Assembly (NCBI GenBank): GCA_030867875.1
Contig: JAOWCC010000936.1
Location: forward strand, 80,943,032 to 81,007,031
Direction: 5' to 3'
Origin: Actinernus sp. WN-2022
Lineage: Eukaryota; Cnidaria; Anthozoa; Actiniaria; Actinernidae
Length of the DNA: 64,000 nt
The notes beneath the pieces are model-generated. The model did no database searches, was not told the origin of the DNA, and saw only the letters and a list, made by a program, of their open reading frames with translations. Below, one piece after another: positions 11,589 through 43,800 of this stretch. Each line of letters starts with the position of its first letter. The stretch's first letter is position 1. The translations under genes and the position numbers were made by a program.

Positions 11589-11874
11589 GTTTGTTTACTA
11601 TGATCGCCGAGGAACGGAACAAATTTCTGATAAGTTTTTTTTCTCTGCCTAAACTAAACGTGTCGCAGTTGAGTTGCTTTCGAAAACGTTTTGCTTAATG
11701 CCATTGGTTGAATGACCCTGGCTTCCCCTGGGGACAAACGCTAGCGTGTTGTTTTTGAATTTAGGTTGCCGCCCCGGTGATCAGTGAACAAAAGCTCTGA
11801 ATCTCCCGCACTCCTTGGAGTTTTTTTTACTGATCTACCATCCATATATTGTAACTTTCCCTCCTATAATCTAA
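11589..11874. repeat. Partial copy of the adjacent 67-bp-TIR element
   Basis: About 85 bp from 11589 (GTTTGTTTACTATGATCGCC...) are an inverted copy of 12095-12179, which is inside the intact element 11875-12246. The remainder has no recognised feature. Confidence 0.6.
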
Positions 11875-12246
11875 TAGCCTGGGAAACCAGCCGACTCTTA
11901 TCGCTCCCCACTCGCGAAAGAGACGTCTGGGGAGCGAGGCAGAAAATTCCATACCGATGACGTAGCAGATAGCCGTTTCACGATGCATAAATTAGTTGCA
12001 ATTCTCAGAAGCCGATGCGAACAACAGTTCTTTTCAAGGAATATAACTACCGTGGCTGCTCGTTTGCTTGGCAGTGGATCACCGTCACGAACAACTCAAC
12101 TGCGACATGTTTAGTTTAGGCAGAGAAAAAAAACTTATCAGAGATTTGTTCCGTTCCTCGGCGATCATAGTAAACAAACTGCCTCGCTCCCCAGACGTCT
12201 CTTTCGCGAGTGGGGAGCGATAAGAGTCGGCTGGTTTCCCAGGCTA
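11875..12246. mobile_element. 372-bp element with 67-bp perfect TIRs and 9-bp target duplication
   Basis: 11875-11941 (TAGCCTGGGAAACCAGCCGA...) is an exact inverted copy of 12180-12246. The flanking 9-mer ATAATCTAA is present at 11866-11874 and 12247-12255. A 9-bp duplication with long perfect arms fits Mutator-like elements; no transposase is present. Confidence 0.88.
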
Positions 12247-12335
12247 ATAATCTAATACATATCTACTTATTATATTCTATTTTATCCCTACCTGTATTTA
12301 TAGCTTATTATTGTGCACTTTATTATAATACTTAA

Positions 12336-13063
12336 AGGGATACCCGAGTGAAAAACACATTGGGGCTCAAAAGAATCTTCAACATGTTCTTTGTTCAGAA
12401 AATATATTAAAATTTGATCAAACGTTTTTAGTATTAAGAACGAGCACCTCAAAGTTGGCCCCGCGAAGACATGGGCGCCGCCATCTTTGTTTGCATTTAC
12501 GGAAGTGACGTCACTTCGTCCCACCAGCGTATCGCGGCTACTTGTCTTTGTATGATTTTCACACGCTCGGAATTAAAGTGGATATATTTTCATCGAGATT
12601 GCAGAGGAATTCTTACAGAAACCGGAATTATGATGAAGACGACATTATGAGAAAAGTTCAGAAGACTGGGAGGAGGAAGAAAAGCATTGGGAAGGCGAGA
12701 AATTATCAGACGAACAACAAGGTCTCGTAACTGCCATTTAATAACAGCAAAACAACATGGCTTAAAAGACTCGAGTGACTTCTGAATAAGTATAAGAACT
12801 ACAATGTATGTGAGGTACAGTTAAGGCGTTTATCATCCTAAAAACACCTAATAAGTGAGAGAGTGAGAACGCTGGTGGGACGAAGTGACGTCACTTCCGT
12901 AAATGCAAACAAAGATGGCGGCGCCCATGTCTTCGTGGGGCCAACTTTGAGGTGCTCGTTCTTAATACTAAAAATCTTTGATCAAATTTTAATACATTTT
13001 CTGAACAAAGAACATGTTGAAGATTCTTTTGAGCCCCAATGTGTTTTTCACTCGGGTATCCCT
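12336..13063. mobile_element. 728-bp TTAA-type element (AGGGATACCC family)
   Basis: Ends AGGGATACCCGAGTGAAAAA and its inverse, arms about 190 bp, flanked by TTAA at 12332-12335 and 13064-13067. The interior holds a decayed frame (YDEDDIMRKVQKTGRRKKS) shared with the second copy at 36114-37533. PiggyBac-like by its target site. Confidence 0.88.
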
Positions 13064-13068
13064 TTAAC

Positions 13069-13652
13069 CACAGGCTAACCATCCTCCCATTTTGTGTATT
13101 TGTCACTGATGTTTTAATAATCCATCATTTCTTAGCAAATTGTGAAATAAAATACCCTTTGACTTGATTCTGTTGTATATATGTGTTGATTTAGCGCGCG
13201 CTCATAATACAGCTCGGGTTTCCTGTGGCTCAGGATTGTTTACATATAGCTCGGGCTTCCTGTGGCTCATCTCGCCAACTACATAAAAATACACAATCCA
13301 TAGCCGCCAAGCGAGGCGCGCGAGAATTTTGCCGAAAAACGAAAACTTCCTGGTTCCTGCTCCCTCTCTAATATTCGGCAAAATTCTCGCGCGCCGCTTG
13401 GCGGCTATGGATTTGGTTGCCTGCCTTGTGTATTTTTATGTAGTTGGCGAGATGAGCCACAGGAAGCCCGAGCTATATGTAAACAAACCCTGAGCCACAG
13501 GAAACCCGAGCTATATTATGAGCGCGCGCTAAATCAACACATACACCTCAGAATCAAGTCAAAGGGTATTTTATTTCACAATTTGCTAAGAAATGATAGA
13601 TTATTAAAACATCAGTGACAAATACACAAAATGGGAGGATGGTTAGCCTGTG
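13069..13652. mobile_element. 584-bp hAT-like foldback element (CACAGGCTAAC family)
   Basis: CACAGGCTAACCATCCTCCC at the left and its inverse at the right; almost the whole element is a palindrome with a short centre near 13350. Direct GAGCCACAGGAAACCCGAGC-type repeats lie in each arm. The right flank GACTTAAC pairs with a left flank that has been split by the element at 12336-13063. Confidence 0.85.
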
Positions 13653-13660
13653 ACTTAACT

Positions 13661-14817
13661 AAACTTATTCCATCTCAAATGTAATTTAAAATGATTGATT
13701 GATTGAGAAGAATAACACTAAAATACAATGTAATTATGTGGTTGACTAAATATTCAAAGAGCATGCATGGATTTTGATTACGCCACGTTTATAGTTTTAA
13801 GTATCCCACATGGAAGAAGCGGATTTAAGAAATGAAAAGAACGTGCAGATTGAAATAGGTGATCCCATTACGTTGAAAGTTATGATGAAAACAGGTCAGT
13901 TTGGGTTTGATTTTTTTTACACGGGAGCGCAGGGCTAGTCGTGCCAGAGGAGAGTAAGAGTTGATGCTTTTGACCCTCTAATGTCCAGCCTGCATTGTCT
14001 TCTATATCTTTCCGCCAGGAAATTTAGTAAGACAATGTGTGCAGATTCACAGTCTACTAAATTTCCCGCCGGGAAATTTAGTGGTTTAAATGTGGCTCGC
14101 AGAACAAAAGAATCTGAGACAATCATGGTATTATTATTATTTATATATATTATTTATATATATTATTATTGTACTGATGATTTACCATGTATAAATAAAG
14201 TGTGTATGTATGTATGTACATTGCTTCTGTTTTTGGCAGATTTATATATGTAAGAGTCAAATGGCAAAAAATTACACAGCATTGAATACAAAACACTGCA
14301 TTTCTTGTTTGAGGCTAATTTTAATGACTAATTAAGCTACACTTTCACAGTCAATGGAATTATCATCAAACATTTATAACTTATAAATACACCACTATAC
14401 AGACATTCTTCTTACGTTGCTATACTTTGGTCAGTAGTGGATGAGAATCGTTTAGTCGTATTAGTTACGTTAAGCATTGTACATACACGTGAAGATATAA
14501 TGAAATGTTAAAAACACGTATGTCCACTGATTATTATGATGATAGTATTCTATTCTTTGATTCCTAACTGGAGGTCGCCCTAATATACAGCAATATCTGC
14601 AATGTTTCTAGGAATAAAATACAGTTATTTACAACTGAGGGACATACGAGAATGTAGTAATTTCCCCAAATTCTCCTAACACTGTTACAGGGCTACAGAC
14701 ACTAATTTGCCATTTTAGCCCTTGCCACTGCTAATTATAATTATTTCTTATTGTCCTCGCAGTATATGACGGGAGCTATTATCTGTTATTAGAGCACGCA
14801 GGGCGTGACTCTGAAAA
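13661..14817. other. No supported gene; AK5-like 3' flank
   Basis: Contains a small perfect hairpin at about 14058-14084 (ACTAAATTTCCC, 3-nt loop), an AT microsatellite at about 14128-14175 and the presumed 3' UTR of the AK5-like gene. No independent gene is seen. Confidence 0.5.
14320..14325 (-). terminator. Possible poly(A) signal of the AK5-like gene
   Basis: ATTAAA on the minus strand about 490 nt beyond the TAG. It is the first plausible variant signal I noticed; a more distal site cannot be excluded. Confidence 0.25.
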
Positions 14818-34438
<19,621 letters not shown>

Positions 34439-34836
34439 GCTGGAAACCTTTATAAATCCATTTAATAGTACAGAATCACAAATGGAATGGATCGAACAGC
34501 TTTCGATTCGATTAAATATTGCAAGGAACTCTTGGGGTTACCATGACAACTGTGGGCCTGCGGTTTCTTCGAATTCGATTGATAAACTTCGGCAACCACT
34601 CGGAATGTTATTAAATTACGACGGCGAAAATCAGCAAAAAAAAATAAAATACAAAAAGTACCTATATATTAAACAAATCAATACATCATTAAAATAATAT
34701 ATGAAACCTCATGTTTTTATGTGCTCCGTATTTCGGAGTAGCCAGCCGGCGGAAAGTTTTTATGTCGGGAAACTTTCGGCGATAGTCGACAGTCCATCGG
34801 AAAATTACCCAGCAGTCATTGCATATCAAACCCAAG
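34439..34836. promoter_or_regulatory. Bidirectional promoter region between AK5-like and PIGK
   Basis: Only 398 bp separate the two divergent start codons, so both 5' UTRs and core promoters must lie here or overlap. No TATA box sits in an obvious place. AAGATGGCGGC at 34835-34845 spans the PIGK start codon and matches the YY1-type element often found over start codons of housekeeping genes. An imperfect inverted repeat (GGCGGAAAGTTT near 34748 and AAACTTTCGGCG near 34769) is another candidate protein-binding site. Confidence 0.7.
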
Positions 34837-37800
34837 ATGGCGGCGAAAGTAGTTGTTATCTTCGTCGCCTTCTTGCTCCAATTATTAACGATAATTTCAG
34901 GTCAAGAAAGTGGTTCGTTGGAGCATGTGTTTAAGAGAGGTCACACAAATAACTGGGCTGTGCTTGTGAGTCTTTCTATCATGTTCGTGTTGCACATTTG
35001 AAGATAATAGTTATACTTATACAACTACAAGTACTGTAGTCTGTTATTAGTCTGACAGTGCAGTTTAGGTTCATATATTTAAAAACTGCTTCATTTTCAA
35101 GGTGTGTACGTCGCGGTTCTGGTTCAATTATCGTCATGTTGCCAATGTGTTATCTGTGTATCGCAGCGTCAAGCGGCTTGGCATTCCAGACAGGTAACAT
35201 TTACTAAGAACTGCTCACTTGTTCCAAAGCCCCACAATGCCCCACAAATGCCCGGGGGAGGAGGGGGGGTTGGAATTAATAGAGACATCACTTCCATGCT
35301 GAGTGGACAGGTACAGGCATTTCAATAACTTTTTAGGCAACTGGCAGTCCTGTCGTAAGAGGCGGTGGTTTACCTAGTAAACTTTACTTGGAGTAATTGC
35401 AGAATACCCCCTCCTTTGGTTCATTGATAATTCATTTCTCAACTTTTTCATACAAACTTAACAAAAAAACACAATCATCATGTGAAGTAGCTAGTGGTAA
35501 GAAGCAAAGTAACTGGCAGTTTATCGCCAGTAGCCGCCTTCTATTGAAACCCCTGCTGGTACATTGTACATAATTTCAACTCCAGGGGGGCACTGATGTA
35601 TTTATATACCATATGTTGTAGTTAAATTTTAACCCTGGGTTGTCTTTTTTGCACCCATTCAAAAAAAATACTGGTCCAAAACAATTGAACAGGTGCAAAA
35701 AATTGAACCACCGGTTATCAAATTTTGAACCTACCTACATTTTAAACCTACCGCCTTTGTACTGGTAATTTAGACTTCAGGGTCATTGTTTTTTGTAAAA
35801 ATGTCTGAGAATAATCAATCAGTGTGAAAATTCTGGTTAATTTTCACAATAACTTGAAAATTTGGGTTTTGGAGCTACTCATTGCTTGTAAAAGTGGGTC
35901 TGGTTCTGGACCCCATGGTGGCACATACCTGACATACTTCTGTCTGTCTGTCTACCTACCCATTTATTATTAATACTAGTATCCCCCTCGCAATCAGTGG
36001 CTTACTACTTCAAAATTTACGTTTGAGATCAATGTCAAACTGACATACATGTATGAGAATATTGAAGTAAAGTAAATTACAGTCATGTTTCAACCAGGGT
36101 GATGAGTGGTTAAAGGGATACCCGAGTGAAAAACACATTAGGGCTCAAAAACATCTTTCAGATGTACTTTGTTCAGAAAATGTATTAAAATTTGATAAAA
36201 CTTTTTCAGAGTTGAGTACGAGCCCCTCAAAGTTGGCCCCGCGAAGACCTGGGCGCTGCCATTTTGTTTACATTAAGTCACTTCGTCCCACCGGAGTCTT
36301 GCAGCTAACTTGTAGCGACTTGTTTTCTTTGTAGAATTTTCACACGCTCGGAATTAGAGTAGATTTTCATCGATATGGCAGAGCAATTTCGTACTAGAAC
36401 AAAAATATGATGTTCAAAGACGATATTGTGAGAGAAGTTCAGAAGACTGGGAGGACAAAGAAAAGCCTGTGGAAGACGAGAATGTCAGACGAACAACAAA
36501 AGGCAACTACCGACACCAAGTACCGAGCTAGTGCTATAAAGATTCGCTGTGTGTTTTTTGTATGGAACTTGTCAGCCTTAAACACAAGACTAAAGGTAGA
36601 TTATTACAATATTGATATCGGCATAGCAATCGAAACTTGTTTAATTTGACCCAGAGAGATAATCAGGGTGTAGCAAGCCACATAATTTTCATTTCGTTTA
36701 CCTAACTGATGTGTTGTGAATCAGCTCGCGCGCGCCAAGTTCCACCACAAACATGCCGGCTTAATCGCGCCAATGCTTTCACACAATTTAATAAGGGAAT
36801 GGAATTATATTTGCAATAAAATTGTTCCCAGTGTCTCGTTCTTGTGTCATTGCATATATTCTGCTATGTTCAGGGCTAGTTATGATCGGTTTTTACAGGG
36901 AGGTTTTAACTTTTCAGGTGTTTCGTTTCAGTTGCACAAAGCCATGCAGTCAGTACAGATCGAACCGGATAACTCGCAAATTATATAGCTCCAATAATAC
37001 ATAAGTTTCGAAACCAATGCCAATATCAATATTGTCATAATGTACCTTAGTCTTGCGTTTAAGGCTGACAAGTTCCATACAAAAACACACAGCGAATCTT
37101 TACATCATAGCACAACACCAGTATAGCAGTTTTGTTGTTGGTCTGATATTCTCGCCTTCCACAAGCTTTTCTCCATCCTCCCAGTCTTCTGAACTTCTCT
37201 CACAATATTGTCTTCATCATATTTTTTGTTCTAGTACAAAATTGCTCTGCCATATCAATGAAAATCTACTCTAATTCCGAGCGTGTGAAAATTCTACAAA
37301 GAAAACAAGTCGCTACAAGTTAGCCGCAAGGCTCCGGTGGGACGAAGTGACGTAAAAATCGTCACAGGGATTAATGTAAACAAAATGGCGGCGCCCAGGT
37401 CTTCGCGGGGCCAACGTTGAGGGGCTCGTTCTCAACTCTGAAAAAGTTTTATCAAATTTTAATACATTTTCTGAACAAAGTACACCTGAAAGATGCTTTT
37501 GAGCCCTAATGTGTTTTTCACTCGGGTATCCCTTTAAGCACTTCACCATCTCACCTCTGTGACCCGGGTTCAATCCCCATTCAAGACGCACAAGTGAGTT
37601 GAGTTTGTTGGTATCTCACCCTTGCTCCTAGGATTTTTCTCCGTGTTCTCTGGTTTTGCTCCCTCTACAGTGTTAGTTTCACCGATGAGTGCTTCTCTAC
37701 CCGCCGTTTGAGTTCAGAATGAAGCGAAAATAAAAGATTCTAAAGTCTTAGTTTCATCGATGAGTGCTTCTCTACCCGCCGTTTGAGTTCTGAATGAAGC

Positions 37801-40800
37801 AAAAATAAAAGATTCTAACCCGCCGTTAAGAGTTCTGAATGAAGAGAAAATAAAAGATTCTAACCCGCCGTTAAGAGTTCTGAATGAAGCGAAAATAAAA
37901 GATTCTAAAGTCCTAGTTTATCGACGAGTGCTTCTCTACCCGCCGTTTGAGTTCTGAATGAAGCGAAAATAAAAGATTCTAAAGTCTTAGTTTCACCGAT
38001 GAGTGCTTCTCTACCCGCCGGTTGAGTTCTAAATGAAGCGAAAATAAAAGATTCTAAAGTCTTAGTTTCACCGATGAGTGCTTCTCTACCCGCCGTTTGA
38101 GTTCTGAATGAAGCGAAAATAAAAGATTCTAAAGTGTTAGTTTCACCGATGAGTGCTTCTCTACCCGCCGTTTGAGTTCTGAATGAAGCGAAAATAAAAG
38201 ATTCTAAAGTCTTAGTTTCACTGATGAGTGCTTCTCTACCCACCGTTTGAGTTCTGTATGAAGAGAAAATAAAAGATTCTAAAGTCTTAGTTTCACCGAT
38301 GAGTGCTTCTCTACCTGCCGTTTGAGTTCTGTATGAAGAGAAAATAAAAGATTCTAAAGTCTTAGTTTCACCGATGAGTGCTTCTCTACCCACCGTTTGA
38401 GTTCTGAATGAAGAGAAAATAAAAGATTCTAACCCGCCATTAAGAGTTCTGAATGAAGCGAAAATAAAAGATTCTAAAGTCCTAGTTTATCGACGAGTGC
38501 TTCTCTACCCGCCGTTTGAGTTCTGAATGAAGCGAAAATAAAAGATTCTAAAGTCTTAGTTTCACCGATGAATGCTTCTCTACCCGCCGGTTGAGTTCTG
38601 AATGAAGCAAAAATAAAAGATTCTAAAGTCTTAGTTTCACCGATGAGTGCGGCTTTCATTGCGGTGAATAATTTGACCTACCGCGGTTTGACTGCGACCC
38701 AATGCTTCAATAATTCCAGGCGGTACTGTACATGTATTTCATACTAAAAGAGCTTGAAAATCAAATCCTATGATGCAGCATTAATGCCCATATAACTTAC
38801 AAACATTTTAGAGAGCTGGATAATACAACACAAACACAGAGTTAATTAGGGTGGCTCTGTTCCTAGATCAAATTTGGAAATGTTTAAATTTGTCAAGGGA
38901 GGAAAACTGGAGAACTTGAAGAAAAGCCTCTGAAGCAAGAGAGAGCTAGAGAATCAACAGCAAACTCAACTCAAACATTACTCAACATCCAGGAATCAAA
39001 CCTGGGCCACAGTGTGTGGCAAGTGATTTAACTGTTCGACCACCCTTACTTCCCACCCCTGCTTCTACAGGGGATTAACCCTCCCCTCATAAAATGGTAA
39101 GACATTCAACTCTCCCAAAATAAAGATGTTAATTTATAGGCCCCACCAATTAGCCTGAAATACAGCCACCTCCTCAGCTTGTTCCAAGGACATATCTGAA
39201 TTAATTAGCCAAAAAGTCCATGACATCACTACCCCAGAAACGCGTAGTGATATTGACTGGTTAATTTTTCATGATTAACATACAATTAACAAATCGCACA
39301 CATTTTGCCATTGTCTGAACTTGTATTGATCATAGAAATGATGCCATAAAATGTTCAAAACTCAAGTGCAAAGTTTTGGACATTTTATGGCGTCATTTCT
39401 ATGATCAATACGAGTTCAGACAATGGCAAAATGTGTGCGATTTGTTTTTTACAACGACGAAGCACTTATAGCTTCAAATGAGTGCGTAATAAACTGCTTT
39501 CGAGTCGAAAAGGCCATTGAAAGTCAAAACGTAAACACTTCTAATTACCGTTGCCGAGAGAAAGCTTTCTTAGACAAATGGCAATTTGGTTCACCGATTA
39601 ACTTCTGTAATTGATAAAATGCATGTGAAATCCTTTCTTGCTTTTTTTCTGGATCAGAAAAGTTATTGTTATATAATTCAAAACTTCTGAGCTCTGAGAG
39701 AACTACTCAACTAGTCTAGTCACAAATTCTGACTACAAATTCGCCGAAACTTTCTCCACTCAAGAGAAAACTCTCATTTTGCCAAATGGCACACTACAAA
39801 GAAGTTTGACTCACCGATTAATCTCCTAGTAATAAAATGCTTGTGAAATCCTCACTTTCTTGTTTTTTTGGAAGCGAAGTTAACATCCATTTAAATTCAC
39901 AAACCTCGCCGGGAAAGCACTTTGCAAAGCTACCACGACTTGCGAGTGACGTCATTTTCATTGTATGTACTATTTTGCATATAGCGGAGAGCCAATCAGA
40001 AAGCGAGAAAATTGGATGTTGTTGTAAAATACATTATGCTTGATCTACATTTGTATGGTACATGTAGATCATTTGAATACAGCTTTATGTTATGGTGTCA
40101 GAGTGAATTTAAAAGCTCTGATTTGTTCCTTATTCGGTTTGGAAAAACTATCTCATGACATCAAGAGGAAGTATATTACATGCATGCTTATTAAGGAGAT
40201 GTATTTTGTATTTGCTATGGGCTATATGGAAAGTCATTGCCTGGCCCAGGTTTGACTGATGCCCGAACATGCATTTTGCTTGAATATTTATGACTGTGGA
40301 ATCCCTTCAACAAAAATCACTAACACTAAATTCAGTTTTACGGACCCTTATGGTTATAGCCTGGATATTTCAGACGTACTAAAGGTCTTTTATTCCTTAA
40401 TGGCTCCACTCATTCCCTGCTAGCAGAGGTCTCCACTTGAGTGAATGTCATCAGGAGACATTGTCATTTGGTTCTTCAAATAAAAGACATACTGGTACAT
40501 TGTGTACTCAGACTATACAATAACAAATATGTACATGCATCAAAGCAGGATTTTTGTTGTTATTGACGAGTCATGCAAATACTGGCCCTCAAACTGATTT
40601 TGGGTTCAGTTTTACCACTTTGTTGAAGAAAACAGTGAAGCAAACTTGATTTGCCTGTTCAGTGTTCTTCCGCCTGGTATTCTGCATGGTTCGGCCAGTC
40701 GAAACTGCATGAACCAGGCAGCAACTTTTCATAGCCTGTAGGAAATACAAAATACATCTCATAATAAGAATGCATGTAATGCTTCCTCTTGACATCCTGA

Positions 40801-43800
40801 ATATAGCTTTTCCAATCTGTACAAGGAACAAATCAGTGCTTTTAAATTCACTCTGAAACCATAACACAAGGCACTGACCAGTGTAATCAACTAAAAGTGA
40901 TCAATGTACTTCGTCAGAGCAAAAAAAAAAAAGAGTTTTATAGTTGATTACACCAGTGTTTATACATGTTTCCTACTAGCTGACACAGTTCAACACTAGT
41001 TTTTACAGGAACTAATCTACATTCAAATACCCATAGATCAAGCATAATAATTTTTTCATGCTAATCATATAAAGTCAACAAATCAAAATCACTGCCATGT
41101 TTTTGGGGTAGTGACATCATGGGCAGACATTTTGTCTCTCTCAGGAAGTGGACCCTATCTTGGAATGAGCTGAGGAGCTGGCTGTAAATTTCAGGCCACC
41201 CACCATGGAAAGAGCTATTACTAATTTTGTTTTTGTCCTTTGTGTGTAGCCACATTATTTTAATGATAGCAGATGACATGGCATGTAATGCTCGTAACCC
41301 TCGACCAGGTAAACATTTATTACATTCAGTTGTTGAATATTTGTTAGGTACGTGTAGGTTGTCTCCTTTCAACTAAAAAATACAGTATGTCACCTATTAT
41401 TATGATTTATTTTTTTCTGGTCCGGAATCCACTAAAATTGCGCGCTCTGATTGGCTGTGATCTGATCCATTTTTCTCTCATCTGGACCAGCTACATGTAA
41501 TTCAAAAATCAAAATCAAAGCTTTTGACGTGATTCTTATAAATGTAAAGGTAGGTAACCTAGAATTATTGAACATGATTGTTGTATTGAAAGCCTTTCAA
41601 AAGGCAAAAACTGTAGAAAATTGCCAGTGATTTGAGTTAAACAAAGATTGCATGCTCAAGACTGACAAATGTATCGCCTCTTGTGTGAGCACACAACTGA
41701 ATTAACAAAAGCAAGTACAATAAATTGAAATAAAAACGTTATTTACTGGTCTTGGTCAGTCCATATGGAGAAAACTTTGCCCTCGGTCTTGGAAACAACT
41801 CTCAGCCTGTGTCCTCGGGCTGTTTTCAAGATTTCTGGCAAAGATTTTCTCCATTCAGACCTCCCAGCCAGTAAATAAGATATTTTATTGCTAGGAACTG
41901 TATTCAACAATGTTAATCAACACATCAATGTGTATGGTGATGATGTGGAGGTGGATTACAGAGGATATGATGTAAGTTGTGATGCAAGTCATGTACACGT
42001 AGGCTATGAATCAAGTTTGTATTGAAGCAAGAAGCCCTGTAGACTAGATTGTAAAATGCAAGCTGTAATAAGGCTACATGTAGGCAATAGTATCATAATT
42101 TATGTTACACAACAATGTGAACCATGCACTCTGATTAGTTGTTAGCCATGTGTTAATTAATACATAATTTATTATATATATATTGGCAAGCCTATGAGCG
42201 GAGCTCCCAATAATCAAATACGAAGAGATGCATGTGCATAATATATATGTAATGCCATATGGCAATTAATTTACGAAAATAAATAGTGCATGTGCAGATG
42301 GGTTGCACTCGCATGCAAAGGTGACGTCATACAACAGAAAGAACATGACACACAGTATGCGTGCACGCAGAGATGTAATGGAAATTAAAGTTGGAAATTG
42401 GATATATTTTACGCATTACGGCTAAAACTTTGAGTACAGTCACATTTGCACCAAATCATTTTGTAGCCTCCTTTTTACACTAATTATTGTAAACGACAAT
42501 TATACTTCATTTTGCTGTGCGTCTGTCCTCTTATGGATGCACAGATGACATCAAAACATGATGAGAACAAAAAAAGTGTGCCACTCATGACAACTGCATC
42601 TCATGGCATATTACATTGTTCTCTTTACGTTGTGACGTCATGTGTAGATCTATAAGAGGACAGGCCTACAGTAAAATGACATCTACATGTATTTGTTAAA
42701 TATATTATTATGTATTGTTATGTTTTAGGTCGTGTACAAGTCATTAGATCACTTATTTTTAGAAGTGGTATTTATAAAGGCTAGAGATTGCAGTCCAGCA
42801 GTGTGAAGATCATTCATGTAGTAACACATGTTAATTATACTGCAGGTTACTGTTGAAAACTTCATTAGAGTACTTACAGGTTTGTCATTCATTTGTATTA
42901 ATTAAACGGCCATGTGCCAAATGGGTGTAAGTGAAACATTGACTGAGTGACACTCTTTGCTCTAGATACTAGCTTACAGGTATTTACGTTACTTTGCTGG
43001 TTCGTTTTACGAAGTTAAATTTTACGTAGATTGTGGCGATTATTGTAATTGTTAAAAAGTTTGATAATTGGAAATCTCTTGGCTTATCATTGCAGCCAAG
43101 CATTTGACCCTGGGTTTGATTCCTAGCTTTTGCATCACCAATAATATTTGTTTTTCGTTTCTCCACTCAAAATATCCTTAATAGTAATTCATTCAATTTG
43201 TCTATTTCACACCAATATTCTTTGAAAACAACAAGAAAAATAATCATAAATAATCTTAATAAGGAAATACATTGTATCTACCGTTCTCCAGTTCCCTATT
43301 CTTCATTTGCATGCGACGTCATCACACCGATTCACAGTGTCTTTTAAAAACAATCTAAATAAATTTATCCTATAAAGCTGTTTCTTTAACATTTTGTAGG
43401 TGTCCATGATTAAAGTTCTCATACGAAATTTCAGGTCAATACAATGTTTTGCTCACGAGATACAAAGGTTTGAATTATATCTTGATCAACAGTCCTTCAC
43501 TGGTTTAAATTAATCACGAAAGTCAACAAATTTGCATCAAATTAAAGGTTTTTGGCCTTACAAATGTTTAAAAGTTATGTTTAATGGGACATGAAAACAA
43601 CTGAAATGGATAAAATGTTCACTTTGTTTAAGATTTGGCATACATGTTGCAGTAACAACCTCTCGTATTTGTTCAGCAATTCTGCTTCAAAATTTGGCCC
43701 AGAGTTGTAGTTTTGATTTCTCTTCAAGCTCAAAAACATTTTATTTCATTTGGCAATCAAAAAACTTTTTATGTCATATGGTTGCAAACCAAGAATTGTG

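Noticed and set aside
34701..34934. Upstream ATG frame at 34701 as the PIGK start
   Set aside because: It is in a different frame from exon 2 and lacks a signal peptide; the ATG at 34837 gives a signal peptide and correct phase.
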